Below are positions 54,992 through 63,408 of a stretch of DNA of 64,000 nt, piece after piece. The stretch's first letter is position 1. Every line of letters begins with the position of its first letter. Location: NCBI RefSeq assembly GCF_014836635.1, contig NZ_JACSQL010000005.1, forward strand, positions 186,001 through 250,000, written 5' to 3'. The DNA comes from Paenibacillus gallinarum. GTDB taxonomy: Bacteria > Bacillota > Bacilli > Paenibacillales > Paenibacillaceae. Made by a program: the position numbers and the translations under genes. The notes beneath the pieces are model-generated. The model saw nothing but the letters and a program-made list of their open reading frames with translations. It ran no database searches and was not told the DNA's origin.

Positions 54992-56425
54992 CTATTCCCT
55001 AGCTGTAGACACCTGGGAACTGAACTCAAAATACTGCCTTGCATTTCGATATGAAATATCCTTTACAATATTTCCGAGCAGCTCCATATCGTGGGGAACT
55101 TCTCCTTGCTCTACCCATTCTCCAAGCAGATTACACACTAACCTGCGGAAATATTCATGTCTTGGATACGAAAGGAAACTCCTTGAATCCGTGAGCATCC
55201 CAACAAATCGGCTAATGAGTCCCGCATTCGCGAGTGCTTTCATCTGAGCAAGCATTCCGTCTTTGGTATCATTAAACCACCATGCAGATCCGAGCTGGAT
55301 CTTGCCTGGAATACCGTCCCCTTGAAAACTTCCCGTAATCGCAGCCAGCACCTCATTATCCCTCGAATTAAGTGAATAGAGGATGGTTCTTGGCAGTGCG
55401 TCTTCGATTGCAAGAGAATCCAAGAGCTTTACAAGCGGACCTGCGACCAGGCTGTCATTGATCGAGTCATATCCCGTATCCGGTCCAAGCAGATGGTACA
55501 TTCTTGTATTGTTATTCCGCGCTGCATTGATATGGAATTGCATGGTCCAGCCCCGAGCTGCATACAACTTCCCTAGGAAAACAAGCGTATAGGTTTTGTA
55601 TTTCTGCTCATCGTTCAAGCTGACCTTTGCGCCCGTCCGAGCTTGTGCAAAGATAGCAGCTGCCTCTTCTTTCGTTGTATCTGCATAAGGAACATAATCA
55701 AGCGCATGATCGGAGACCCGTCCTCCTACAGAGTGAAAGAAATCCACCCTCTCTTCCATTACTTGAAGGAAGGTATCATAGTCTTCTATCTTTCGCTTGG
55801 CAACCTGCTCGAGCTGAGTTAACCAGGGACGGAAGCCATCACGATTGATCTCGAGTCCTTTATCGGGACGGAAAGAGGGTAACACTTCGGTATCGAAGCC
55901 CGGAATCTCTTTAATTAAAAGGTGATACTCCAGCGTATCTGCCGGATCATCTGTTGTACAAATCACGGTAACATTTGATTTGGTTATGAGATCACGTGCA
56001 CCAAAACCTTCACCATTCAGTTTGGCATTTACTTTTTCCCAAATCACAGGTGCATTCTTTTCATTAATTAGTTCATATACACCAAAGTATCTTTGCAGCT
56101 CTAGATGTGACCATGCATAGACCGGGTTCCCAATCGCCAGTGGTACGGTTCTAGCCCAGGCCATAAACCGGTCGTAGTCGCTGACACTTTCATCGCCGGT
56201 TATGTATTTCTCTTCTACTCCATTCGCACGAAGCAGCCGCCATTTATAATGGTCTCCATATAGCCAAGCCTCCGTCAGATTACGGAAGGTTTTATTCTCG
56301 TAAATTTCCTTAGGACTTAAGTGACAGTGATAATCGATGATTGGCATATCCTTAGCATAGTTCTCAAACAACGTAATCGCTGTGTCGTTCGTCAACAAAA
56401 ACTGCTCATCCAGAAAAGACTTCAT
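54992..56425 (-). CDS. uxaC: Glucuronate isomerase
   Basis: A 477-residue metal-dependent isomerase of the amidohydrolase-like UxaC family, converting glucuronate to fructuronate and galacturonate to tagaturonate. Family segments include IDYHCHLSPKEIYEN (metal His), AWARTVPLAIGNPVYAWSHLELQRYFG, WTMQFHIN and MLTDSRSFLSYPRHEYFRR. AAAGGG precedes the ATG. A cre-like site lies about 100 bases upstream. No other hexuronate genes adjoin it. Confidence 0.95.
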   Translation of the reverse strand: MKSFLDEQFLLTNDTAITLFENYAKDMPIIDYHCHLSPKEIYENKTFRNLTEAWLYGDHYKWRLLRANGVEEKYITGDESVSDYDRFMAWARTVPLAIGNPVYAWSHLELQRYFGVYELINEKNAPVIWEKVNAKLNGEGFGARDLITKSNVTVICTTDDPADTLEYHLLIKEIPGFDTEVLPSFRPDKGLEINRDGFRPWLTQLEQVAKRKIEDYDTFLQVMEERVDFFHSVGGRVSDHALDYVPYADTTKEEAAAIFAQARTGAKVSLNDEQKYKTYTLVFLGKLYAARGWTMQFHINAARNNNTRMYHLLGPDTGYDSINDSLVAGPLVKLLDSLAIEDALPRTILYSLNSRDNEVLAAITGSFQGDGIPGKIQLGSAWWFNDTKDGMLAQMKALANAGLISRFVGMLTDSRSFLSYPRHEYFRRLVCNLLGEWVEQGEVPHDMELLGNIVKDISYRNARQYFEFSSQVSTARE

Positions 56426-56520
56426 CTACCCTTTCACGCTCCCTATAAGTTCCTTTTAGTTCATTTTGGTTTACTTACTACCTAAAACTACACTGTTTTC
56501 CCAAAAAATTCAATATAAAT

Positions 56521-56534
56521 TGACAGCGCTAACA
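56521..56534. promoter_or_regulatory. cre site upstream of uxaC
   Basis: TGACAGCGCTAACA fits the CcpA consensus TGWNANCGNTNWCA on both strands. It indicates carbon catabolite repression of uxaC. Confidence 0.7.
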
Positions 56535-56672
56535 AAACCTTTTTTTCTATGTAACATCTTTATCCAACTTACATGGATTTTTGGCAAGGTAATTGCTTAG
56601 TGATTTAACTCATTGAAGAAGTTCTGTTTTTCATGCAAAGTTTATCGAAATGTACCAAAGGGGCGAACTCTA

Positions 56673-57365
56673 ATGGCAAAAGTGATTTCCAATATGCACC
56701 TGAATGAAAAAGTGGGTCTGCTTGAGGTGGAATGTGACCGCGGCGGAAAACCAGGACAGTTCTACATGCTTCGAGCCTGGGATACCTATCCGCTACTCCC
56801 AAGACCCATTAGTATCTTTGATTGTACGGATCACAGCATCCGTTTTCTATACCTGGTTGTTGGCGAGGGAACCCGCCGTTTATATCAGCTCCGCGCAGGT
56901 GACAACCTGATGCTGGAAGGACCTTTTGGCAATGGATTTCCTGAACTGAGCGGGAAAATTGCGCTGATTGGCGGCGGAATTGGAATTGCACCTTTTTATT
57001 ACGCAGCAAAACAGTATGAGAATGCAGATGTCTATCTCGGGTTTAGCGACCAGCCCTATCTCGTAGAAGAATTCAAACAAGTCTCTTCCTCCGTTACCGT
57101 TGATGTTGGCGGTACGATTCTGGACACCATATCGTTTTCTGATTATGACCATGTCATCGCATGTGGTCCTGAAGGAATGCTAAAAGCAGTTCAAGCGAAA
57201 CAAGCAGCAGAACAGACCGATGCAAATGTCTATGTTTCTCTAGAGAATAAAATGGCTTGCGGTGTTGGTGCTTGCCTTGCTTGCAGTACGAAACATAAAA
57301 CAGGGCGCAAAAAAACATGTACGGACGGCCCTGTTTTTCGAGCAGAGGAGGTTTCTTTTGTATGA
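56673..57365 (+). CDS. pyrK: Dihydroorotate dehydrogenase electron-transfer subunit
   Basis: A 230-residue FAD and [2Fe-2S] subunit. The flavin-binding RPISI (about 44-48), an NAD-binding [14 protein letters not shown] and cysteines C196, C201, C204 and C216 (C-x4-C-x2-C-x11-C) fit PyrK. It passes electrons from PyrD to NAD+. ATG at 56673 lies nine bases after GGGG; the extra 20 codons upstream are unlikely. It overlaps pyrD by four bases. Confidence 0.94.
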   Translation: MAKVISNMHLNEKVGLLEVECDRGGKPGQFYMLRAWDTYPLLPRPISIFDCTDHSIRFLYLVVGEGTRRLYQLRAGDNLMLEGPFGNGFPELSGKIALIGGGIGIAPFYYAAKQYENADVYLGFSDQPYLVEEFKQVSSSVTVDVGGTILDTISFSDYDHVIACGPEGMLKAVQAKQAAEQTDANVYVSLENKMACGVGACLACSTKHKTGRKKTCTDGPVFRAEEVSFV

Positions 57366-58300
57366 TTGATCTTTCATGTAATATTGCAGGTATTTCATTT
57401 AAGAATCCCATCGTCATGGCTTCCGGAACCTTTGGTTTTGGACGGGAATACAGCGGGTTCTATGATATCAATAAATTGGGCGGATTTGTGGGTAAAGGCC
57501 TTACCTTGCAACCCAAAGAAGGTAATAATGGCACACGTATGGCGGAAACGGCTGCAGGAATGATGAATAGTATCGGCCTTGAGAATCCAGGAATCCATGC
57601 TTTTCTTACACAAGAAAGTGCCTACTGGCAGTCACTAGATACCGTTCGAATTGTGAACCTCGGCGGCGGAACACTTGAGGATTATAGAGCCGGCGCAGAA
57701 CTCATTCAAGAACATGAGCAGAGAATCCGCAAAGATACTGGCCGTTCATCCATCGATATGATTGAACTGAATATCTCCTGCCCGAACGTAAAAGAAGGCG
57801 GAATGGCATTTGGGATTCAGACCGATGCAGCCCGTCATGTCGTACGTGCAGTGCGAAACAAGACGAGCCTGCCTCTTATAGTAAAGTTATCGCCGGGTGC
57901 TGAGAATTTGGCGGAAATGGCAATCATGTGCGAGCACGAAGGAGCAGACGCCCTCTCCCTTATCAATACCATCTCTGCTATGAAAATAGATATACGCAAG
58001 CGCAAAAGTGTATTCGAGCATGGTTATGCCGGATTATCAGGTCCTGCTATCAAACCGATTGCCCTTCGTATGGTTCATCAAGTTGCCCACGCGGTTACCC
58101 TTCCCATTATCGGTATGGGCGGAATTACAACGGCTGACGATGTTATTGAGTTTATTATGGCAGGCGCTGATGCCGTACAGGTAGGTACGGCTAATTTTAT
58201 TAATCTCCGTACAGGTCCAGATCTAATAGAAGGGGTTACAGCCTGGATGGAACAAGAAGGCGTCCAGTCACTTGATGAGATTCGCGGCATTATTTCATAG
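57362..58300 (+). CDS. pyrD: Dihydroorotate dehydrogenase, class 1B catalytic subunit
   Basis: A 312-residue FMN barrel enzyme oxidising dihydroorotate to orotate in pyrimidine synthesis. The class 1 catalytic Cys140 is in [11 protein letters not shown], and FMN-binding [13 protein letters not shown] and [10 protein letters not shown] close the barrel. ATGA overlap with pyrK and GAGGAGG upstream set the start. The pair stands apart from other pyr genes, and I see no PyrR-type attenuator upstream. Confidence 0.95.
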   Translation: MIDLSCNIAGISFKNPIVMASGTFGFGREYSGFYDINKLGGFVGKGLTLQPKEGNNGTRMAETAAGMMNSIGLENPGIHAFLTQESAYWQSLDTVRIVNLGGGTLEDYRAGAELIQEHEQRIRKDTGRSSIDMIELNISCPNVKEGGMAFGIQTDAARHVVRAVRNKTSLPLIVKLSPGAENLAEMAIMCEHEGADALSLINTISAMKIDIRKRKSVFEHGYAGLSGPAIKPIALRMVHQVAHAVTLPIIGMGGITTADDVIEFIMAGADAVQVGTANFINLRTGPDLIEGVTAWMEQEGVQSLDEIRGIIS

Positions 58301-58423
58301 ATTACATTGGAATCATCTGACCTAGAAACATAAGTTTTATTTTGATATACAACCTCTCTTTCGTTTAAAGCGTCCTTTCTAGCAAAGAGCGTTATAATAA
58401 ACATGAAAGAGAGGTGTTTTTTA

Positions 58424-59164
58424 ATGCAGATTAAATTTCTTGGAACCGGCGACATGTTCAGCTTCGAACAGGATCATAACAGTGCCATGATCGAGCATGA
58501 AGGTACAAGGCTCATTATTGATTTTCCCGAGTCTAATAGCAAAGCACTTCACAAACTAGGAATTCCCCTCAGCGATGTACGGGATGTGTTCATTACTCAT
58601 CTACATGACGATCACATCAATGGCTTACAGCAGCTTGGCTACTACGCACAAGTATTTGGTGATCATAAACCGACCTTGTATATTCACGAACAATTGGTTG
58701 ACCCGCTATGGCGCACGCTAGAGCCCGGAATGAAATACACCGTCGGTGGCGAAAAATCACTTGAGGATTATTTTCATATCGTACCGTTGCAAGAAGGAAC
58801 TCCCTTCACTATTGGCGGCATAACGTATGAGATGACTAGAACCCAGCATGTACCTGGCATGATAAGCTGCGGTCTACTCGCAAGAGGGTATTTCTATTAC
58901 AGCGGAGACGCTACCATGGACCAGAATCTACTGCTAGACATCGATCAAGATGTGAAAATCATTTTTTATGAGTGTCATATGCAGGACGTAACGATCGGCT
59001 CGCACACTTCACTCGGTGATATTCAGGCCCTGCCTGAGTCCATTCAGCGGAAAACGCTGCTGATGCATTACCATGACGGGTACGCAAATAGTGACGTGAG
59101 AGAACGGTTTAACCAACAATCGCTGGCGAAGCTTGCCCATCCTCTAGAAGTGATTGAACTATGA
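58424..59164 (+). CDS. Metallo-beta-lactamase-fold hydrolase
   Basis: A 246-residue MBL-fold protein. Metal ligands include THLHDDHINGL (HxHxDH), a His in RTQHVPG, the Asp in YYSGDAT, and a late His in LMHYHDGY. It resembles ribonuclease Z-like or phosphodiesterase-type members. ATG at 58424 lies after AGAGGTG. Its stop overlaps the start of the next gene (ATGA). The substrate is unknown. Confidence 0.87.
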   Translation: MQIKFLGTGDMFSFEQDHNSAMIEHEGTRLIIDFPESNSKALHKLGIPLSDVRDVFITHLHDDHINGLQQLGYYAQVFGDHKPTLYIHEQLVDPLWRTLEPGMKYTVGGEKSLEDYFHIVPLQEGTPFTIGGITYEMTRTQHVPGMISCGLLARGYFYYSGDATMDQNLLLDIDQDVKIIFYECHMQDVTIGSHTSLGDIQALPESIQRKTLLMHYHDGYANSDVRERFNQQSLAKLAHPLEVIEL

Positions 59165-59490
59165 CGGATCATCAACCGAATAACAAAAACACCCCTCCTC
59201 AGGAGGGGCCTTCTGATGATGTCGATATGGACGAGCTGGAACGAAATCAATCAACATCATCTTCTCAACCCTACTACACCTATTTCAAGCAAATGCTATA
59301 CATTGGCGTAGCGATCATTATTGCTTTTGTGCTGGTGAGTTTACTTAGTGCAATAGGCTTTAATGTATTCGTGATAACCCTGAATCTTTCTACAGCTATT
59401 CAATGGACTACTTCATATATCTTGCCTTGGATTTTTCTATACTATTTCATTCAATTCGTCCGGGCTTTTGTTAAAGGGAAGCAAGGTTAA
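59161..59490 (+). CDS. Small membrane protein coupled to the MBL hydrolase
   Basis: A 109-residue protein with an acidic, Asn/Gln/Ser-rich N-terminus (about 1-37) and two membrane helices (about 46-66, YIGVAIIIAFVLVSLLSAIG, and 83-103, TSYILPWIFLYYFIQFVRAF). Its ATG overlaps the hydrolase stop, and its end overlaps the convergent helicase gene by 20 bases. I do not recognise the family. Coupling suggests it works with the hydrolase at the membrane. Confidence 0.78.
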   Translation: MTDHQPNNKNTPPQEGPSDDVDMDELERNQSTSSSQPYYTYFKQMLYIGVAIIIAFVLVSLLSAIGFNVFVITLNLSTAIQWTTSYILPWIFLYYFIQFVRAFVKGKQG

Positions 59491-61792
59491 CGAGCTGGTA
59501 TTCTCTCCACTCTTCAGGCAGTAAGGAGCGATAAGGTTCCTGGGTAAAGCGATCATCAATCAGCACGAGCACGCCTTCATCTTCTTCGGTTCGAATGAGC
59601 CGCCCGCCTGCCTGAAGTACTTTATTCATGCCTGGAAAAACATATGCATAGTTAAATCCATTACGCCCTGTTTTATTAAAATAATCCTTCAACATGTTGT
59701 TCTCCATGCCAATCTGCGGTAACCCCGTTCCCACCACTATGACACCGTTCAGTCGATCCCCTGGCAAATCCACACCTTCTGAGAACACACCCCCAAGTAC
59801 GGCAAAAGCAAGCCGGGTTTGCTCTGGATGTGGCTGAAAAGCTTGCAAGAAGGCATCGCGTTCCTCTTCGCTCATGAATGTTTGCTGAATCACCGTATCG
59901 ATCCCCTGGCCTTGCTCCTGAGTAAAGGTATCATATACTTCCTGCATGTACGTATAAGAAGGAAAAAAGACAAGTAGATTCGTACGCGGCCGCTCTTCTG
60001 CGACTTGCTGAATCAACTTTGCTATGACCTGCTTCGAGCGCTCGCGGTCATTATAACGAACCGAGACAGGGACAAGCCTTACATCCAGCTGATCCTTGTT
60101 GAATGGAGAAGGAATGCTCAGCGTATAATCCTCTTCACCCGCACCCAGCATATCCCGGTAATAATTCATCGGCGACAGAGTGGCTGAGAAATGAATAATG
60201 GAGCGATACCCTTTTCCTGCTTGCCGAAGCAGTTCGGAAGGATCCAGACAGAAGATTTTGATTTTGAAATCACTGCGAATAATCTCCGCATAGGTTAGAT
60301 AACGTTCGTCATAGAACTTGGCCATCCGAATAAAGTTTTGTGCTGCAAAGTAGGTACTGAGCAGTTCTTCCTGTGCTTCTACACTCACCCTGGATGTTGC
60401 AGTCCCGGTTACCAGCTCAATTTCTGCTGTCTCCACAAACTTCTCCAGCTTTTGAATCAGCGCTTCAGGCAGTTCGGATTGGATGATTCGGCCGTCTGCA
60501 TTGCAATTATTTTTAACGGCAAGCAAGAAGGAATTCACCTCTCCTGCTGCGCGAGATACACCTTCATTCGCTGTCTTATACTCGCTCTTGATTCCTAGGA
60601 ACACAGATTTAACCAGCTCTGCTGAGAACATGTTTCTGCCTCGGTCCACCAGGTTATGTGCCTCATCGACTAGGACAGCTGTCTTTTTCTTCTGGTCTTC
60701 CATCAGCCGCTTCAGAGATACTCTCGGATCAAAAATATAGTTATAATCACAAACCACTGCATCTGCCGCATAGGCGATATCAAGAGAGTATTCAAACGGA
60801 CAAACCCGGTGTTTGCGTGCATACTGTTCGATCACGGGTCTTGTCATGATCGTCTCATTTGTCATAATATCGAGGACAGCCCCGTTAATCCGATCGTAGT
60901 ATCCTTCGCATAACGAGCACTTTCCTGCATCGCAAGCTTCCTCATCTTTAAAACAAATCTTATCTTTTGCTGTAATCGTTACGCTGCTTACATGAAGACC
61001 CTGTGCCTGCATTCTAGCAAAAGCCTCTTCTGCCGTCGCTCTTGTCGTCGTCCGCGCAGTAAGGTAGAAAATTTTGCTGATATGTTTTGCTCCCATCGCT
61101 TTCACTGCCGGAAACAAGGTGGACATCGTTTTCCCGATTCCTGTAGGTGCCTTTGCCATGAGTCCCGCACCTTCTTGAATCGTTTTGAACACGGCACCTG
61201 CAAATTTACGCTGACCCGCCCGGTAGTTCGGGAAAGGAAATGGCAGAGCCTCAATCGAATTATTCCGCTCTTCCTCATGGATACGGAGCATGTCCGCATA
61301 GGGAGCATAAGCTGCTACGATCTCGTGTGCGTAAGCTTCCAGCTCTTCGAAGGTATAAGCTTCGAACAATTTTCGCTGTTCTCCACTGCCCGTACGTACA
61401 TAGGTAAGCTGAACCTGCATGCGGGGCAAGTTCTGTGCTTTGGCATGCATATAAGCATACATTTTCCCCTGCGCCCAGTGGACTTGCAGTCCTTCTCCCA
61501 GGTCCGCTAGCGGTGCTGCTGTTGATTTGATCTCATCAATCGTCCACTCTCCGTTTAGCTGGATGAGCCCATCACAGCGCCCTTCGATATGGAATAACAG
61601 CTCCTCATGCTGAATATCGGTGGAAAGAAATACTTCCTTCTGATCTGTTTCCGCATAGGATTTCTGAATGCTCTGATGAATCCGGGTTCCTTCATGCATC
61701 GTAGCATTCGTCCTGAAACCGCTCGTAATGCTGCCGCTGCGATAGACGTACTCTACCAGCGGTCTTACCGATATGGAAATATCATAACTCAT
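59471..61792 (-). CDS. XPD/DinG-like SF2 helicase with N-terminal PD-(D/E)XK nuclease domain
   Basis: A 773-residue protein. The N-terminal region has a PD-(D/E)XK nuclease core: Asp74 (GRCDGLI) and Glu87-x-Lys89 (WTIDEIKST). The helicase part has Walker A APTGIGKT (215-222), cysteines C280, C287, C292, C295 and C331 able to hold an Fe-S cluster, DEAH (376-379), HFSATLSP and the final QAGGRLIR motif. It should unwind DNA 5'-3' like XPD and cut or bind DNA through the N-domain. GGAG with GGGTGA precedes the ATG. No SOS box was recognised. Confidence 0.9.
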   Translation of the reverse strand: MSYDISISVRPLVEYVYRSGSITSGFRTNATMHEGTRIHQSIQKSYAETDQKEVFLSTDIQHEELLFHIEGRCDGLIQLNGEWTIDEIKSTAAPLADLGEGLQVHWAQGKMYAYMHAKAQNLPRMQVQLTYVRTGSGEQRKLFEAYTFEELEAYAHEIVAAYAPYADMLRIHEEERNNSIEALPFPFPNYRAGQRKFAGAVFKTIQEGAGLMAKAPTGIGKTMSTLFPAVKAMGAKHISKIFYLTARTTTRATAEEAFARMQAQGLHVSSVTITAKDKICFKDEEACDAGKCSLCEGYYDRINGAVLDIMTNETIMTRPVIEQYARKHRVCPFEYSLDIAYAADAVVCDYNYIFDPRVSLKRLMEDQKKKTAVLVDEAHNLVDRGRNMFSAELVKSVFLGIKSEYKTANEGVSRAAGEVNSFLLAVKNNCNADGRIIQSELPEALIQKLEKFVETAEIELVTGTATSRVSVEAQEELLSTYFAAQNFIRMAKFYDERYLTYAEIIRSDFKIKIFCLDPSELLRQAGKGYRSIIHFSATLSPMNYYRDMLGAGEEDYTLSIPSPFNKDQLDVRLVPVSVRYNDRERSKQVIAKLIQQVAEERPRTNLLVFFPSYTYMQEVYDTFTQEQGQGIDTVIQQTFMSEEERDAFLQAFQPHPEQTRLAFAVLGGVFSEGVDLPGDRLNGVIVVGTGLPQIGMENNMLKDYFNKTGRNGFNYAYVFPGMNKVLQAGGRLIRTEEDEGVLVLIDDRFTQEPYRSLLPEEWREYQLVNLASL

Positions 61793-61947
61793 ATAATCAC
61801 CCGCTCCTGGTCTTATTCATCTCTTCACTGTAACAGAACAGCATGCCAGAAACCAGTGAACAGCAAGTTAGAAACCCTGTTTTAAAAATCTCGCACATCC
61901 CATTATTTGTAATATAATAGATGAAATGAACACAAAGGAGACCCTAT

Positions 61948-62121
61948 ATGCTTTTTATAATTATATTGATAGGGATCGTTATCCTTATCCTTTTAGATAT
62001 TAGAAGTAAATTACCTAAGAAACGAAACATAGTAAAAGATGAAATTGATAAATCCAGACAAATACGAAAGAAACTCCGGGATGAACAAACACGATATAGT
62101 AAAAGAGACGGCGATAAATAG
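61948..62121 (+). CDS. 57-residue single-helix membrane protein
   Basis: A short gene with AAAGGAG six bases before the ATG. It has one N-terminal membrane helix (residues about 2-18, LFIIILIGIVILILLDI) and a very basic cytosolic tail (RSKLPKKRNIVKDEIDKSRQ onward). A TATAAT lies at 61913-61918. I do not recognise a named family; similar tiny helix-plus-basic-tail proteins are common in Bacillales. The ribosome site and composition support it. Confidence 0.7.
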   Translation: MLFIIILIGIVILILLDIRSKLPKKRNIVKDEIDKSRQIRKKLRDEQTRYSKRDGDK

Positions 62122-62219
62122 CTAATCTATCTCTCATGTTTAGAAAGCAACCTGTTTATATGCTATATTTTGATGGTAATACATGTTATCTCATTATTAG
62201 TGCACAGGAGGTTGTTATT

Positions 62220-62708
62220 ATGTATCTTTATATTTTCTCATCACCGATCACAGATGCACGCGAGGAACATCACTACGTCACGATTCAAGGCGAAGAAGGT
62301 ACACGTTACATTGTCGAAATGGATAATCCTATCGAGGGAGAAGCAGCGGTTCCCGGATATGAAGTCATTGATGCAAACGGTACGATCGCAGGCAGCAACT
62401 TCATCGTTATGAATAACATCCCTGTTACCGAAGAGGGACGAGAAGCGTTTGAAGCCCGATTCATGAACCGGGCACGTAAAGTGGACGGCGAATCTGGCTT
62501 TTCCGGTATCCGTGTACTTCGTCCACTGAACAGTGACACCTATGTCATTCTGACCGCCTGGGTATCCAAAGAAAGTTTTGAAGCATGGCAGAAGTCTCAA
62601 GCCTATTCCCAAGCACATGCTAAACGCGATACAAGCGAAGGTATTGCTGCACAAGCACCGTCAATCTTCGCCCGCCCATCCTTTGTAACGATGTACACCG
62701 CAGAGTAA
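62220..62708 (+). CDS. Antibiotic-biosynthesis-monooxygenase-fold protein (HmoB-like)
   Basis: A 162-residue protein with an N-terminal half of unclear fold (about 1-65) and a C-terminal ABM ferredoxin-like domain (about 63-140; IPVTEEGREAFEARFMNRAR, YVILTAWVSKESFEAWQKSQ), the layout of the heme-degrading monooxygenase HmoB. It would cleave heme or detoxify it. ATG at 62220 follows AGGAGG; the upstream frame adds 28 residues without a ribosome site. A terminator follows directly. Confidence 0.85.
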   Translation: MYLYIFSSPITDAREEHHYVTIQGEEGTRYIVEMDNPIEGEAAVPGYEVIDANGTIAGSNFIVMNNIPVTEEGREAFEARFMNRARKVDGESGFSGIRVLRPLNSDTYVILTAWVSKESFEAWQKSQAYSQAHAKRDTSEGIAAQAPSIFARPSFVTMYTAE

Positions 62709-62724
62709 TATAAAATAATGCAGC

Positions 62725-62770
62725 CCGTCCACTTCCCCGTTCTAGCCTGAACAGGAGTGGACGGTTTTTT
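62725..62770 (+). terminator. Terminator of the HmoB-like gene
   Basis: CCGTCCACT pairs with AGTGGACGG, followed by TTTTTTG, 17 bases past the stop codon. Confidence 0.85.
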
Positions 62771-62850
62771 GTGTATTCTTTTTTGTATTCTTTTTTGTAC
62801 TCTTTTTTGCACTTTTTTTGTGCACTCTTATTTTGCGTGCTTTTTTTGTT
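62765..62850 (+). repeat. T-rich degenerate tandem repeat
   Basis: Right after the terminator, units of the type TGTATTCTTTTT recur about four times with decay (TGTATTCTTTTT, TGTATTCTTTTT, TGTACTCTTTTT, TGCACTTTTTT) and then dissolve into T-rich sequence. The repeat unit is about 12-13 bases. Confidence 0.6.
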
Positions 62851-63295
62851 TAATCCCTTTTTATGTATTCATACTTTACGTATTTATATTTTACCTATCC
62901 ACATTTGCTCTAATTTCACTTCGCCTGAATCCTTTTTTCTTATTCCTTAATTCATTTCCCTTGGACTCGTTGCTCATCTCAAGGAGCAACGATGTCCCTT
63001 ACCGCCCCCCATCTGGGGGAAGGATTGATCTTGTCCTGCACTTTCGGAACTGCGCTAGCGTAACTCCAGGGAATAAGATGATTACGAGATCGGCGCGACT
63101 TTGGCTTTGGCTGGACCTTTTCACCTTGAATCCACCCTGTCCAGACAAAACAAGCGGAGCAAAGAGCACGTAATCACCGTTTCCCTTCTCCCCAACTTCC
63201 GCACAATACCGTCTCCCTTTACCGCTAACCTCTGCAATAATGGGTATATTACTTTGAAATGATGAATAGATTGTCTTTTGACATCCCCCAGCGCG
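62851..63295. ncRNA. Non-coding block with long-range complementarity (candidate structured RNA)
   Basis: This stretch has no gene I can support; it lies between T-rich sequence and the LTA-synthase-like gene and is GC-richer than its surroundings from about 62965. Complementary arms nest: CTGGGGGA (63013-63020) with TCCCCCAG (63284-63291); AGGGAA (63068-63073) with TTCCCT (63181-63186); GATGATTACG (63077-63086) with CGTAATCACC (63169-63178, one wobble); CTGGAC (63111-63116) with GTCCAG (63139-63144). A separate hairpin is CGTTGCTC/GAGCAACG (62968-62991). TTACAT/TATTAT boxes at 63329-63302 could drive a minus-strand transcript. No known RNA family was recognised. Confidence 0.4.
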
Positions 63296-63408
63296 CATAG
63301 GATAATATTTTCTAGTGATAAGGATGTAACTTATATTCTAAAATAAGATATAATAAAACCATTATTTTACATTATGGCTTGTCACATGGAAGTATAGGAG
63401 GGAACCTG

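Noticed and set aside
62757..63173. A 138-codon open frame on the plus strand
   Set aside because: It begins inside a terminator and its first half is translated T-rich repeat (Phe/Cys/Leu runs).
62999..63298. A 99-codon open frame on the minus strand
   Set aside because: It has no ribosome site, low-complexity composition (KRSSQSQSRAD) and coincides with the paired arms of the non-coding block, so the open frame is better explained by base composition.
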